Shown here: one piece after another, positions 1-10,501 of the stretch | Position numbering within the stretch: position 1 is the first letter of the stretch | Layout of the letters: every line of letters begins with the position of its first letter | Assembly (NCBI GenBank): GCA_934728355.1 | Contig: CAKVEA010000002.1 | Span: forward strand, 62,001-126,000 | Direction of reading: 5' to 3' | DNA: 64,000 bases | DNA from: an uncultured Eubacteriales bacterium | Lineage (GTDB): Bacteria; Bacillota; Clostridia; Oscillospirales; Acutalibacteraceae | The notes under the pieces: generated by a model | Seen by the model: only the letters and a program-made list of their open reading frames with translations | What the model was told of the DNA's origin: nothing | Database searches by the model: none | Made by a program: the position numbers and the translations under genes

Positions 1-3000
1 CAAAGCTTGCTTTACGGTAGTTTGATTATCGGAGCAAAGAGAATTAAATGAAAAACCAAATCTATAATTTCCATCAGATGAATAGTTTAAATTTTGTTGA
101 AGTGAATAATCCTTCTTATTTTTATCGGATCCAAAAAAGTTAAGTGTAAAGCTGAGTTGCCCTTCAGGCAAAACCTGGTACCCATTAGCAACTTGCACAC
201 CAAACTGGTAGCATTTATCACCAGAAGAATTTAAATTAAATAAACTTTGAGTGCTACCTTCTAAACCTTTGTAAAAAATATTTTCTGAATCATACAAATT
301 ATCGTAATTTTCTAAATTATCAGACTCCCTAAAATAAATTTCAATTCCTTTTCTTGTGTCATCAGACCCAAATTCAATTGTTCCGTTTCTAAAAGAAGAG
401 CTAAGTTCATAAATTGTAAAAGTAATATTGTCTTTAATTTCTTTTACAGTTATTTCAATGGCCGAACTATATGCAGAAGAATCAAAATTTTGTACGTTAA
501 CCGCTGAAATATTTTCCACACCCGGGAAATAAATATTTATGTTTTCGGCATCAAGATCCTCATAAGGACTGTCTTTTTTCAAATACATTCTAAAAACAAA
601 GTCTTCTCCGTAAACAGCAGACTTTTCAAACTTTTTAAACAGATTATTTCCTGTAGAGTAAGAAAGTTCTCCATTATGCTCAAATACCAAATATTTTGAA
701 TGTGGAGAATAGTTGCAAGTAAATGACACATCAAATTTTTTCTTTTCTATTCCACTTACAACTATATCTAAATCTTTGTCTGTTTTCCATACTGAGCCAT
801 CACTGCTTTCTGTTTTTACAACATAAGCACTTCCTGCAGACAAACTTTGAGTAAAATAAAAATTACTACTCGATTTTTCATTTGTTATAAGTGGAGTATT
901 TCTTTGAGTATCTGCTATATCATATGCATTTATTACAACTGTATCTTTTATTGATTTATAAGCATCACCAATAATATATTGAAATGAAATGGAATCATCT
1001 CCACTAACAACCATTCCGTCGTTCAAATTTGTATCAGACGAAGAATCCGTTCCGACTAACTGAAATTTTATCATATCTTTTTCTAAAGCATTTCCATTTT
1101 CATCTAAAAATCTAACTGCATACAGTTTAATAAAAACATTACTGAGTGAAATAGTTATATCTTCTGTAATTTCGGCATCGTCTGAGAATTTTATTTCTAT
1201 ATATTCTCCTTTGGAATCATTTTTTATTTCATAACTTCCTTGAACATTGCTACAAATTATTTTAACAGATGTCTTTTCAGTACCGCTTTTTGAACGAAAA
1301 CTATACCCTTTTATAGGTCTTATTCTAAAACTCAAAAGTTTTTCTTGAGCATATTTTTCCAGCGAAAACTGATCAATTAAATTATTGTTTCCCCTAATAT
1401 CGGTTGACTCTTCGATTCCGTCGCTGTTTACAGAGTAAATATTAACTCTGGATCCTTGATTTTCCTGAGTTTTAAAAGTTAAAGTATATTTATTTTTTTC
1501 TATTCCTGTAACCGAAAAATTTTTATCTTCATTTATATTTCCCACATTAAATTTATAAAAAGTAACTGTTTGACCGTCTTCACTGCTTACTTCTTCCCCT
1601 AACATTGATGAATCATAATCTCCGAATCTAAATTTTCCATTTGATTTACTATAAATTGAATCATTTTTAATTCTTAGGTAAAAAGTCACATTTTCCATAT
1701 CGCTCAATACAGGAAGTTCAAATCCATTTTTTTCGGTACTATAATCCAGTTTAAAAATACCTTCTCCGGTTAAAACGTAATTTCCATTTTCATTTGAATA
1801 AGTAGGTTTAAAATCATCTCTTCCTCCTGTATATGCATACACTTCCAAATCATTTGCAAAATCACTTTCACTCATTATGTCAGAACTTCCATTAGAAACC
1901 GCTACATAATATTTTTTCTTCATACCCTTCACTGTAATGTTCATTTCTTCATTTGAATAAGTTTCTCTTTCCAATATATAAACATAACATTTCCTTCCGG
2001 TATCGTCTGTTTTAACTTCCACTCTAGTCAAAGTACCGACCCCTGAATATTCAATTTCCATGTTTTCAAGTTCGTACTCTTCTTTATTTACACATTCAAA
2101 AAAAAAATATACTTGACCCGCTTCAACAAACCTTTCTGGAATATCACATTCAAATCTGTTTTCTTCACTGTTGAATACAGCAGTTGTAAAATCACCGTCT
2201 TGGTCAATATTCTGTGATCTACATGCCTTCACCTGCATAGACAAATCATTAATATTTTCACCGCTAATATACATTTTATAGTCTTTTACAACTATCGCAG
2301 TCTTAACTGATACACCGGACAAATTATCTGCGGCAAGTACAGTATTCCCCAACTTTTTATTTTGAACTTTGTCAACGAGTATTACTATAGATGTGATTGA
2401 AGATTTTATTTCTCCGAAATAATTTTGTTCGTCATAAATGGTTATATGAAAATTATTTTTCTTATCAAATGATATTTCTGAAGAAATCTGCCTCGATTTT
2501 CCATCCAAAACCGTGAAAGCATTAACTTGTTTAACACGATAAGACTCAAAATCACCATTCATACTCAAATCAAATTCAAGTTTTTCACCGTAATTAATTT
2601 TATTTCTAAAATCGGAAGTAAAATCCTTGAAATCTATCTCTTTACCGTCCGAACTTATAACTTGCGGATAAGCAATATCAAGAGTTTTCAAATTAACTGA
2701 TTTTATTTTAATATCAATATCTGAATTAACCGAATCAATATGCCACTTAAAAAATCCTTCATCATCAATTTCAGATTTTTCATTCTCAAGACCATGTGCA
2801 TAAAGAACATATTTTCCGTTTTCATCTTTTCCCGCTTCAAATCCTTCTTCAAGTTTGAGTTTAATTTCTACAGATTCTCCGCTATTAACTGAAATTTTAG
2901 TTCCTTTAAGAGATTCAAACTTGTTGTTACTTTTTAAAATTTCAATATCTGCTATTTCATTTATATTTTTTTCTATAGAATCTATTTCAAAATTCAAATT

Positions 3001-3135
3001 ATAAGTAGTTTTTCCAAAAGTTTTGAAAGCAAAAACTGCTGCTACTAAAAATACTCCTAAAACAGCAATAAATATATTTCCGCCGTGAGAAATAAACTTT
3101 TTCTTTGGACCTGATTTTTCACTAACATATTTCAT
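1..3135 (-). CDS. Large membrane-anchored extracellular repeat protein (3' part off the window)
   Basis: The reading frame is open from the ATG at 3135 to base 1 (1045 codons), so the C-terminus lies outside the window. Residues about 1-18 are charged and cytoplasmic (KYVSEKSGPKKKF); a hydrophobic segment follows at about 21-38 (IFIAVLGVFLVAAVFAF). The rest is polar, beta-rich and acidic with few cysteines, as expected for a surface protein. A short motif, G-(I/M)-x-K-x-x-(Y/F) followed by a beta strand, recurs near residues 400, 543 and 791, suggesting degenerate repeated beta-sandwich domains. I recognise no catalytic motif. A GGTGG ribosome site precedes the ATG. It is separated from fhs by a terminator and has its own promoter. 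Function unknown; adhesin or envelope protein is only an inference. Confidence 0.8.
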   Translation of the reverse strand, partial: MKYVSEKSGPKKKFISHGGNIFIAVLGVFLVAAVFAFKTFGKTTYNLNFEIDSIEKNINEIADIEILKSNNKFESLKGTKISVNSGESVEIKLKLEEGFEAGKDENGKYVLYAHGLENEKSEIDDEGFFKWHIDSVNSDIDIKIKSVNLKTLDIAYPQVISSDGKEIDFKDFTSDFRNKINYGEKLEFDLSMNGDFESYRVKQVNAFTVLDGKSRQISSEISFDKKNNFHITIYDEQNYFGEIKSSITSIVILVDKVQNKKLGNTVLAADNLSGVSVKTAIVVKDYKMYISGENINDLSMQVKACRSQNIDQDGDFTTAVFNSEENRFECDIPERFVEAGQVYFFFECVNKEEYELENMEIEYSGVGTLTRVEVKTDDTGRKCYVYILERETYSNEEMNITVKGMKKKYYVAVSNGSSDIMSESDFANDLEVYAYTGGRDDFKPTYSNENGNYVLTGEGIFKLDYSTEKNGFELPVLSDMENVTFYLRIKNDSIYSKSNGKFRFGDYDSSMLGEEVSSEDGQTVTFYKFNVGNINEDKNFSVTGIEKNKYTLTFKTQENQGSRVNIYSVNSDGIEESTDIRGNNNLIDQFSLEKYAQEKLLSFRIRPIKGYSFRSKSGTEKTSVKIICSNVQGSYEIKNDSKGEYIEIKFSDDAEITEDITISLSNVFIKLYAVRFLDENGNALEKDMIKFQLVGTDSSSDTNLNDGMVVSGDDSISFQYIIGDAYKSIKDTVVINAYDIADTQRNTPLITNEKSSSNFYFTQSLSAGSAYVVKTESSDGSVWKTDKDLDIVVSGIEKKKFDVSFTCNYSPHSKYLVFEHNGELSYSTGNNLFKKFEKSAVYGEDFVFRMYLKKDSPYEDLDAENINIYFPGVENISAVNVQNFDSSAYSSAIEITVKEIKDNITFTIYELSSSFRNGTIEFGSDDTRKGIEIYFRESDNLENYDNLYDSENIFYKGLEGSTQSLFNLNSSGDKCYQFGVQVANGYQVLPEGQLSFTLNFFGSDKNKKDYSLQQNLNYSSDGNYRFGFSFNSLCSDNQTTVKQAL

Positions 3136-3210
3136 AATAAAACCACCATTCTATACATAAAATTTTGATTTGATGAATTAAAAATGATTACTTTTATTTA
3201 TTTTGTGAAG

Positions 3211-3239
3211 ATTATATCATTTAAAACATTTTTTTTCAA
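3211..3239 (-). promoter_or_regulatory. Sigma-A type promoter for the repeat protein
   Basis: On the minus strand, TTGAAA (3234-3239) and TATAAT (3211-3216) are separated by exactly 17 bases. This is a near-consensus housekeeping promoter about 75 bases upstream of the start at 3135. Confidence 0.75.
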
Positions 3240-3297
3240 TATATTTATGAAATAAAAATAGTAAATTTTATTTATTTAAAATCAGATATAAAATTAA

Positions 3298-3329
3298 CAG
3301 CCACTCTTTTTCAGAGCAACTGTTTAATT
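3298..3329 (-). terminator. Intrinsic terminator after fhs
   Basis: Downstream of fhs on the minus strand, CAGTTGCTCT pairs with AGAGTGGCTG (three G-U pairs) around a short A-rich loop, followed by a T-rich stretch. It closes the vanY-fmt-GT-fhs operon. Confidence 0.6.
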
Positions 3330-3332
3330 AAT

Positions 3333-4976
3333 TTAAAATATTCCTACTGTTTTGCCGTTTTCATCTATATCTATCTGATTTGCCGCCGGCGATTTTGGAA
3401 GTCCCGGCATACGCATAATATTACCTGTCAGAACAACTATAAATCCGGCACCGTTCAAAAGATTGATATCTCCTACATTGATGTTAAACCCTTTTGGAAA
3501 TCCAAGCTTTGAAGGATCATCAGAAAGAGAATACTGAGTTTTTGCAATGCAAATAGGTAAGTTTGCTTTCCCAAGTATTTCTATTTCTCTTATCTTCTTT
3601 TCTGCTTGATTTGTATAAATAACATCTTCGGCACGATAAATTTCTTTGGCAATTTTTAAAATTTTTTCTTTTATTGATAAGTCTAAAGAGTAAATAGGAG
3701 AAAAATCAGATTCTTTTTCACAAAGCATGCAAACCTTTTCAGCTAAATCAATAGCTCCGTCTCCTCCGTTTGAAAAAGAATCGGAAATAGAAAACTCACA
3801 TTCTTTACTCAAACAAAAATTTTTTACTTTTTCAATTTCTTCTTGTTTATCTCCATCGAAATAATTTAAAGCAACTACCACGGGGACTCCGAACTTTTTC
3901 ATATTTTCTATGTGGACTCCAAGATTTTGAAGACCGTTTTTTAATTCAGAATTTTTCTCTTGAACACTGTTGTATTTAAGAGATCTCAAAGTTGAAACAA
4001 TCACAATGCAATTTGGCTTCAAACCTGCTAATCTGCATTTTATATCTAAAAATTTTTCGGCACCTAAATCAGCGCCAAAGCCTGCTTCGGTAACACAGTA
4101 ATCACCAAGCTTAAGAGCAAGAGAAGTCGCACGCACGGAATTGCAGCCATGTGCAATATTTGCAAAAGGCCCTCCGTGAATTAATGCAGGTGTTCCTTCC
4201 AAAGTCTGAACCAAATTTGGCTTTAAAGCATCTTTTAACAGTACAGTCATAGCTCCGTTTGCTTTCAAATCCTTTGCATATACAGGTTTTGAATCGTAAG
4301 TATAGCCAACAAGTATTTCACCTAACTTGATTTTCAAGTCATTTAAATCTTTTGCAAGGCACAGCACAGCCATAATTTCAGTTGCAACAGTTATTACAAA
4401 TCCATCTTCCCGAACAACACCATTTATTTTTGACCCCAGTCCAACAATTATATTTCTAAGGCAACGATCATTAACATCAAGGCAACGTTTTATTAAAATA
4501 TTTTTCGGATCTATATTAAGAATGTTCCCTTGATGTATATGATTGTCAATCATAGCACATAGAAGATTATTAGCAGAAGTAATAGCATGCATATCTCCTG
4601 TAAAATGAAGATTTATATCTTCCATAGGAACAACTTGAGAATATCCTCCTCCGGTTGCCCCGCCTTTTATACCAAACACCGGTCCTAAGGAAGGCTCTCT
4701 TAAAGCAATAACCGTTTTTTTATTTATTTTATTCATTGCTTGACCAAGCCCTATAGTTACTGTGGTTTTACCTTCTCCCGCAGGAGTAGGGTTCGTTGCA
4801 GTCACAAGGATAAGCTTACCTGATTTTTTATTTTCCAATCGTTTATAAATATTTTCATTCAGTTTTGCTTTATAATTTCCGTAAAGTTCAAACTCTTCTT
4901 CTTTTATTCCGATTTTTTTTGCAATATCTGAAATTTTTTGAATTTTAGCATTATTTGCAATTTCAATATCAGTCAT
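3333..4976 (-). CDS. fhs: Formate--tetrahydrofolate ligase
   Basis: This is 10-formyl-tetrahydrofolate synthetase, which joins formate to THF using ATP. The product is full length for the family (about 547 residues). The P-loop TPAGEGKT lies near residues 64-71, and the family stretches [15 protein letters not shown] and [10 protein letters not shown] are present. I start it at ATG 4976 (MTDIEIA) because GGTGG stands 7 bases upstream. An in-frame ATG at 4994 overlaps the preceding stop but has no ribosome site. It is the last gene of the operon with fmt, whose enzyme consumes its product. It is also the entry step of the Wood-Ljungdahl methyl branch, but nothing else of that pathway is in the window. 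Confidence 0.97.
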   Translation of the reverse strand: MTDIEIANNAKIQKISDIAKKIGIKEEEFELYGNYKAKLNENIYKRLENKKSGKLILVTATNPTPAGEGKTTVTIGLGQAMNKINKKTVIALREPSLGPVFGIKGGATGGGYSQVVPMEDINLHFTGDMHAITSANNLLCAMIDNHIHQGNILNIDPKNILIKRCLDVNDRCLRNIIVGLGSKINGVVREDGFVITVATEIMAVLCLAKDLNDLKIKLGEILVGYTYDSKPVYAKDLKANGAMTVLLKDALKPNLVQTLEGTPALIHGGPFANIAHGCNSVRATSLALKLGDYCVTEAGFGADLGAEKFLDIKCRLAGLKPNCIVIVSTLRSLKYNSVQEKNSELKNGLQNLGVHIENMKKFGVPVVVALNYFDGDKQEEIEKVKNFCLSKECEFSISDSFSNGGDGAIDLAEKVCMLCEKESDFSPIYSLDLSIKEKILKIAKEIYRAEDVIYTNQAEKKIREIEILGKANLPICIAKTQYSLSDDPSKLGFPKGFNINVGDINLLNGAGFIVVLTGNIMRMPGLPKSPAANQIDIDENGKTVGIF

Positions 4977-4990
4977 TAATGTACCACCAT

Positions 4991-6547
4991 TCATGATTTT
5001 TCGCTTGGGAATACAACACTCTTAAGAAAAATTCTCGATTTAAATCCCCCGCGTTGTTCCAATTTATTTTTTCTTGTTTCTTCAATTTCTTCAAAAGATA
5101 TATCCAAACTTTCGGCTAGCTCATAAAAAACTTCAAGTACATCTGCCATTTCTTCGATTTCATCATTTCGAGCAGATGCATTTTTGACCTCATTTGATTC
5201 TTCTATTAACTTTATTTTAAGTTCTTCTATAAAGGCACTTTTATCTAAAATTTCGGTTTCCGGAATATTTCCTTGAAGTTCTATTATTTGTGGAATTTTA
5301 TCTCTGACTAGCTTGTCAATATGCTTTTCCTTGGAAGTTAATTTTCTTGTAAGAACTAAAATATTCTCTAATGAACCTGATTTATCAAAATTTTCACATG
5401 AAAATTTCATACTTTGAAGTCTACTTGGGTAAGTCAAAAGAGCTTTTATTGTTTCAGCGGCATTTTTTTCAAGTCTAACAGCCATATTGTTGCTAACCAA
5501 AAAATTAGCATTTTCTTCTTCTTGACCAGGTATAGCATTGAAAAGAGCCATTGGAAGTCCGCATGCAAGTGCTTCGCTGACAGTAAGTCCTCCGGGTTTG
5601 GTTATAATAAGATCAGAAACACTCATATACTTTTCAACTTCTTTTGTGAAATAAATAACCTTTGTCTTTTTAGTTTTAAAATATTTATTTTTATTAAACT
5701 TTTTGAATTTAACTTTAAATTTTATATGTTTAAGTCCTGGAATATGATTTGAAATTCTTGAAGGTATCATTTTTATTTTATCTTTAAACTTTTTTCTGTT
5801 TTCGGAAAGACTTTTTATTTTGTTATAAAGTTTAGGATTTTTCCCAGTTATAACTATAATTTGAAAATCTATATTAATAGTTTGAAGCTGAGAATAAACT
5901 TTATCTATATTTGCAAGTCCTCCTTTTCCTGCCATTAAAAGTATTGTAGGTTTAGATATGTCAAGAGAAAGCTCTTCGAGTACTTTCTTTTTATCATATT
6001 TAAAATAAAATGAATCATCTACAGGTATACCGTAAGGGTAAATTATTTTAGGATCTACCCCCATATCCTTCATACCTTCAACCATGTTTGAATTAGCCAC
6101 TATATAAGCATCAACATTTGGACTGGTCCAAGTTCTATGAGGAGCATAATCCGTCATAACACAAACAAGAGGTATTTTTACTAAATTATTCGACTTCAAA
6201 TTGGAAACCATTTCTGTTGTAAAAGGATGCGTCGAAATTATTGCATCGGGTTTAGATTTTTCAATAAGCGGAAGTAATCTTTTGCTTATTATGCTATTAA
6301 TACCCGAAACAAGTTTATTACCGGTTTTTTTATTTGCTGAATCATAAACCATTTTCCAAATTTTAGGTTGTTTAAGAGCAATATATTCATAAACTTCCGT
6401 AACTGTTTTATTAAGAATAGGGCTTATATATTCAATAGCATCAACAACTTCTGTCTCAATTCCTTTTGAAACAAAATATTGTTTTATTGCATTTGCTGCG
6501 CTTAAATGTCCGCCACCTGTTGATGCTGAAAGTATAACAATATTCAA
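4991..6547 (-). CDS. MGDG-synthase-like glycosyltransferase fused to a MazG-like pyrophosphohydrolase domain
   Basis: Residues 1 to about 400 are a GT28/GT-B glycosyltransferase of the MGDG synthase/UgtP type. The N-terminal glycine loop (STGGGH, 9-14) and the donor-site stretch [14 protein letters not shown] are visible; such enzymes add sugars to diacylglycerol for membrane glycolipids. From about residue 408 ([15 protein letters not shown]) to the end the sequence matches the small MazG/PRA-PH-like house-cleaning proteins, with the acidic pattern EESNEV...[11 protein letters not shown] that would bind Mg. A lysine-rich insert (near residues 285-300) sits in the transferase part. The frame is continuous, so this is a true fusion in this sequence. 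The stop overlaps the fhs region. Function of the fusion is unknown. Confidence 0.85.
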   Translation of the reverse strand: MNIVILSASTGGGHLSAANAIKQYFVSKGIETEVVDAIEYISPILNKTVTEVYEYIALKQPKIWKMVYDSANKKTGNKLVSGINSIISKRLLPLIEKSKPDAIISTHPFTTEMVSNLKSNNLVKIPLVCVMTDYAPHRTWTSPNVDAYIVANSNMVEGMKDMGVDPKIIYPYGIPVDDSFYFKYDKKKVLEELSLDISKPTILLMAGKGGLANIDKVYSQLQTINIDFQIIVITGKNPKLYNKIKSLSENRKKFKDKIKMIPSRISNHIPGLKHIKFKVKFKKFNKNKYFKTKKTKVIYFTKEVEKYMSVSDLIITKPGGLTVSEALACGLPMALFNAIPGQEEENANFLVSNNMAVRLEKNAAETIKALLTYPSRLQSMKFSCENFDKSGSLENILVLTRKLTSKEKHIDKLVRDKIPQIIELQGNIPETEILDKSAFIEELKIKLIEESNEVKNASARNDEIEEMADVLEVFYELAESLDISFEEIEETRKNKLEQRGGFKSRIFLKSVVFPSEKS

Positions 6548-6594
6548 AATATTTTATCCTCCTTGGATTTTAAACTGCTAAAAATTTTAAATTT

Positions 6595-7533
6595 TTATGA
6601 ATTTAATTCTAAGTTTGATCCTAAAACAGTTTTTTCGCTAAGACGATATCCTCTTGCAAAATCACTTGCAGGCATTCTTTTTTTGCCTTCAATTTGAACT
6701 TCTAAAAGCTCAATTGAGGTATCTTTTCCGCAACCGATTACAAGCGGTGACACACTTAAAACTTTTCCGGGGTAGCAAGGTCTGTTATTTGAAATTTTTG
6801 TTTTATATATTTTGAAAAGCTTGCCTCTAAGACGAGTATTTGCAATCGGCCATGGATTAGATCCTCTCACAAGATTATGGATTTCTTTTGAGGTTTTCTC
6901 CCAGTTTATTTCCCCTGTTATTTTATCAAGCGGAGGTGAAAGCGTAGCTTGGGAATCATCTTGTTTTACAGGAGCAATTTCACTTAAGTTTTTAATTGTT
7001 TTAATTAAAGTTTCTGCTCCCAAAAAAGACATTTTTTCTTTTAATTCTTCAGAAGTGTCTTCATCATTTATGAATATTTTTTCTTGCATTAAAATATCCC
7101 CTGTATCAAGACCTTCATTCATAAACATTGTTGTAATTCCCGTAACTGTATCACCGTTTATAATGCTCCACTGTATAGGTGCTGCCCCTCTATATTTTGG
7201 AAGCAACGATCCGTGAACATTTATACATCCGTATTTTGGAAAATCTATAAAATTTTTCGGAAGTATTTTACCGTATGCAACAACAATAATTATATCAGGA
7301 TTAATTTTTTTCAAAAGCTCAAAAGATTCTTCACTTTTTAATTTTTCCGGTTGAAAAACTTCTATTCCTTTGGAAAGTGCATAAGCTTTAACAGGAGTAG
7401 GAAGAATGATTTGTTTTCTTCCTTGAGGTTTATCGGGTTTTGTAAAAACAGCACATACATCATAATTATTTTTAACAAGTGCATCCAAAGAAGGAACAGC
7501 AAATTCAGGTGTTCCCATAAAAAGAATTTTCAA
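6595..7533 (-). CDS. fmt: Methionyl-tRNA formyltransferase
   Basis: It transfers the formyl group of 10-formyl-THF to initiator Met-tRNA. The length (312) is normal. The N-terminal MKILFMGTPEFAVPSL and the active-site NVHGSLLPKYRG (N105, H107) with the later GLDTGDIL aspartate are all present. The C-terminal OB-like tRNA-binding domain is complete. The start is a TTG with AGGTGG 7 bases upstream. It lies between the vanY-like gene and the glycosyltransferase fusion in one operon that ends with fhs. Confidence 0.97.
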   Translation of the reverse strand: MKILFMGTPEFAVPSLDALVKNNYDVCAVFTKPDKPQGRKQIILPTPVKAYALSKGIEVFQPEKLKSEESFELLKKINPDIIIVVAYGKILPKNFIDFPKYGCINVHGSLLPKYRGAAPIQWSIINGDTVTGITTMFMNEGLDTGDILMQEKIFINDEDTSEELKEKMSFLGAETLIKTIKNLSEIAPVKQDDSQATLSPPLDKITGEINWEKTSKEIHNLVRGSNPWPIANTRLRGKLFKIYKTKISNNRPCYPGKVLSVSPLVIGCGKDTSIELLEVQIEGKKRMPASDFARGYRLSEKTVLGSNLELNS

Positions 7534-7551
7534 ATTTTTTCCACCTTTACA

Positions 7552-8166
7552 TTATTTTTTATTTTCATAATATTCTTCAAGAGTTAATTCATTCTCAAAT
7601 AAAAATTCAGCGAGCTTTTCTCCGACGTATCTTATATGCCAAGGCTCAAACTTCATTTGAGTTATACTTTCTTTTCCCGCAGGATATCTTAAAATAAATC
7701 CGAATTTATGCAAAACTCCATGAAGCCATTTTGTTTCATCATTTATGCTTCCGTCTTCATTTAATGCAATTCCTGCCCACTTAGAATTTCTGAAAATGTC
7801 ACAATCCATAGCAAGACCTGTATTATGCTCTGAATATCCGGGTAAACATGCACTTTTTTCGGCAAATTCCTTTCCGTGTTTATTCAAAAAATAATCATAC
7901 TTGAATTTTTGTTGATCAAAAGTCAAAAATCCACTGGTTATACCCAAACAAATTTCATTTTCTTTAGCATAATCCCTAAGAGCCACAAATTTTTCATAAG
8001 TTAACTTTTCAAGATATGTGGTTTTATCTTCAATTTCAAAAACACGATATACTACATTATTATTTTTAAAAGGGTCAATAGGAATTATCGAAGGAATAAT
8101 TACATCTTCATAATAAGAATTATCAATTTTGTTTTCTTTATTTACAAGTATCTGATAATTAATCAT
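7552..8166 (-). CDS. VanY/LAS-family D-Ala-D-Ala carboxypeptidase-like protein without signal peptide
   Basis: A zinc peptidase of the M15B type. The motif SxHxxGxAxD is seen as SEHNTGLAMD (H114, D121) and the catalytic/zinc motif as EPWH (E174, H177). I start it at ATG 8166, which follows AGGAGAGGTG; an in-frame upstream start at 8202 lacks one. From this start the protein (204 residues) has no signal peptide or membrane segment, unusual for an enzyme whose usual substrate is peptidoglycan. It may act in the cytoplasm or forespore, or be exported another way. First gene of the fmt/fhs operon. Confidence 0.85.
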   Translation of the reverse strand: MINYQILVNKENKIDNSYYEDVIIPSIIPIDPFKNNNVVYRVFEIEDKTTYLEKLTYEKFVALRDYAKENEICLGITSGFLTFDQQKFKYDYFLNKHGKEFAEKSACLPGYSEHNTGLAMDCDIFRNSKWAGIALNEDGSINDETKWLHGVLHKFGFILRYPAGKESITQMKFEPWHIRYVGEKLAEFLFENELTLEEYYENKK

Positions 8167-8204
8167 GCAACACCTCTCCTTAAAAATAAAATTCAAGTAC
8201 AAAA

Positions 8205-8233
8205 ATAATAATACATTGGAAAATTTTTTTCAA
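8205..8233 (-). promoter_or_regulatory. Promoter of the vanY-fmt-GT-fhs operon
   Basis: On the minus strand TTGAAA (8228-8233) and TATTAT (8205-8210) are spaced by 17 bases, in the divergent region shared with prfA. Confidence 0.7.
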
Positions 8234-8261
8234 ATATTATTGATTTAAATGCCGCCATAGG

Positions 8262-8290
8262 TTGATATAAATTGTAAAAAAGAATATAAT
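8262..8290 (+). promoter_or_regulatory. Promoter of the prfA operon
   Basis: TTGATA (8262-8267) and TATAAT (8285-8290) with a 17-base spacer, 33 bases before the prfA start. Confidence 0.75.
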
Positions 8291-8322
8291 TATATTTAAA
8301 ATCTTTAAAGGAGGAATTTTAT

Positions 8323-9396
8323 TTGTTCGAAAAACTAAAATTGACTGAAAAACATTTTGAAGAGATAAATGAAAAATTATGTGACCCAAATATAATTTCA
8401 AATCAAAACGAATATAAGTCACTTATGAAAGAACTGAAAAGCTTAACACCTGTTGTTGAAAAATATCGCGAATATAAAAAAGAAAATCGAAATTTAGAGG
8501 AATCCAAAGAAATACTTTCAGAATCTTCAGACAAAGAACTTAAAGAAATGGCAGAAGAAGAAATAACCGCTTCAAAAGAAAAAATCGAAAAAATAACAGA
8601 AGAACTTAAAATTCTTTTACTTCCCAAAGATCCAAATGACGAAAGAAACGTCATAATGGAAATAAGAGGAGGTGCAGGCGGAGAAGAAGCAGCTCTTTTT
8701 TCCGGGGTTCTTTTTAGAATGTACAATATGTATGCACAATCAAAAAGATGGAAAGTTGAAATTTTAAATGCCAACGAAACTCAACTCGGAGGTTTCAAAG
8801 AGATAAGTTTTATGATAAGTGGAGAGGGTGCATATTCAAAGCTTAAATACGAAAGTGGTGTTCACAGAGTACAAAGAGTCCCTGATACCGAAGCCCAAGG
8901 AAGAGTTCATACTTCTACAGTAACAGTAGCGGTTTTACCTGAAGCTGAAGATGTTGAAATAGACATAAATCCGGCTGATTTACAAATTGATACGTACAGA
9001 GCAGGAGGAGCAGGAGGTCAGCATGTTAACAAAACAGAATCTGCTATTCGCATAACTCACATACCAACAGGAATAGTCGTGGAATGTCAAGATGAAAGAA
9101 GTCAATACAAAAATAAAGATAAAGCCATGAAAGTTTTAAAATCAAGACTTCTGGAAGCCAAAAGACGCGAACAAACAGATGCAGTAGCAGAAGAAAGACG
9201 AATACAAGTAGGAACCGGCGACCGTTCAGAAAGAATAAGAACTTACAATTACCCGCAAAGCCGCTTGACAGACCACAGAATAGGACTAACAATCTATCGT
9301 TTGGAAGATATACTTAACGGGGAAATTGAAGAAGTTGTTGAAGCATTGAGAACAGCAGACACCGCAGCAAAACTTGCCGGAGAAAATCAATTTTAA
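8323..9396 (+). CDS. prfA: Peptide chain release factor 1
   Basis: RF1 reads UAA and UAG and triggers peptidyl-tRNA hydrolysis. The GGQ motif is at residues 231-233 in [13 protein letters not shown]. The codon-recognition PxT tripeptide appears as PDT at 187-189, in the same context as the usual RF1 PAT. Length (357) is normal. The start codon is TTG behind AAAGGAGG. Its presence, and TAG used as the stop of the next gene, argues against general recoding of amber codons in this genome. It heads a + strand operon with sua5. Confidence 0.97.
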   Translation: MFEKLKLTEKHFEEINEKLCDPNIISNQNEYKSLMKELKSLTPVVEKYREYKKENRNLEESKEILSESSDKELKEMAEEEITASKEKIEKITEELKILLLPKDPNDERNVIMEIRGGAGGEEAALFSGVLFRMYNMYAQSKRWKVEILNANETQLGGFKEISFMISGEGAYSKLKYESGVHRVQRVPDTEAQGRVHTSTVTVAVLPEAEDVEIDINPADLQIDTYRAGGAGGQHVNKTESAIRITHIPTGIVVECQDERSQYKNKDKAMKVLKSRLLEAKRREQTDAVAEERRIQVGTGDRSERIRTYNYPQSRLTDHRIGLTIYRLEDILNGEIEEVVEALRTADTAAKLAGENQF

Positions 9397-9418
9397 AACA
9401 AAGCAAAGGTGAGACAAC

Positions 9419-10429
9419 TTGAAAACTTTACATCTTTCAGAAAGTGAAACGAAAAAAGCTGCCGAAATATTAAAAAATGGAGGAATAGTTGCTATTCCGA
9501 CAGAAACTGTTTATGGTTTAGCATCAAACACTTTCAATGTAAATGCCATTAAAAAAATATTTGAGGCAAAAGGAAGACCAGCGGATAATCCATTGATAGT
9601 ACACATTGCAAATTTAAATGATATCCATAAGGTAGCTTCGGAATTCAATGAAAAAGCCCAAAAGTTAGCAAATAAGTTTTGGCCGGGTCCACTTACTATG
9701 ATTTTACCTAAAAATAAAGATGTTCCGTCAATTGTAACCGCAGGAATGAACTCAGTTGCAGTTAGGTTTCCTTCAAATGAAGTTGCAAGAGAAATAATAA
9801 ATCTTTCCGGGGATCCTCTTGTTGCCCCTTCTGCTAATATCTCAGGTAGCCCAAGCCCGACAAAATTCAAACACGTTGTAGACGATCTTGAAAATAAAGT
9901 TGATGCTTTGGTCGACGGCGGAGAATGTAAATATGGACTGGAATCTACAGTAATTTCTTTATTGGGAACTGTTCCTAAACTTTTAAGACCAGGAGCAATA
10001 ACTCCTGAAGAAATCGAAAAAGTAATAGGAAAAATTGAAATAGATAATTCTGTATACTCAAAAATAAAAGAAGGTCAAAAAGCGCTTTGTCCTGGAATGA
10101 AATATAAACATTATTCCCCTAAAGCAAATGTAATTTTACTTGAAGGATCTACTGAAAAATACACTGAATTTATTAAGAATAACAGTAAAGAAAATTTAGT
10201 TGCGCTCTGTTTCGATGAGGATATACCGAAACTTTTGTGTAGATATATACCTTATGGAAGTCAAAACGATTTTAAGTCTCAAGCAAAAAAATTATTTAGC
10301 TCATTAAGAGAAGCCGACAAATTAAATCCTTCCATTATATATGCACATTGCCCTCATGCAGAAGGTATAGGAATAGCGGTTTACAACAGACTAATAAGAT
10401 CTGCAGGTTTTGACATAATAAAACTGTAG
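9419..10429 (+). CDS. L-threonylcarbamoyladenylate synthase (Sua5 type)
   Basis: It makes threonylcarbamoyl-AMP from threonine, bicarbonate and ATP for the t6A37 modification of ANN-decoding tRNAs. The YrdC domain spans about residues 8-200: IPTETVYGLAS, KGRPADNPLIVHI, SANISGSPSPT, and the LRPGAIT end. A C-terminal Sua5 domain follows to residue 336, so this is the long Sua5 form, not TsaC. The start is TTG with AAAGGTGA upstream, and the stop is TAG. The prfA-sua5 neighbourhood is common in Firmicutes. Confidence 0.95.
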   Translation: MKTLHLSESETKKAAEILKNGGIVAIPTETVYGLASNTFNVNAIKKIFEAKGRPADNPLIVHIANLNDIHKVASEFNEKAQKLANKFWPGPLTMILPKNKDVPSIVTAGMNSVAVRFPSNEVAREIINLSGDPLVAPSANISGSPSPTKFKHVVDDLENKVDALVDGGECKYGLESTVISLLGTVPKLLRPGAITPEEIEKVIGKIEIDNSVYSKIKEGQKALCPGMKYKHYSPKANVILLEGSTEKYTEFIKNNSKENLVALCFDEDIPKLLCRYIPYGSQNDFKSQAKKLFSSLREADKLNPSIIYAHCPHAEGIGIAVYNRLIRSAGFDIIKL

Positions 10430-10501
10430 TAATTAAAAAAAATTACAGGCATAAGATTTATAAATATTAAGGTTTAATTTAAAATTATAAATTCTTGGGG
10501 G

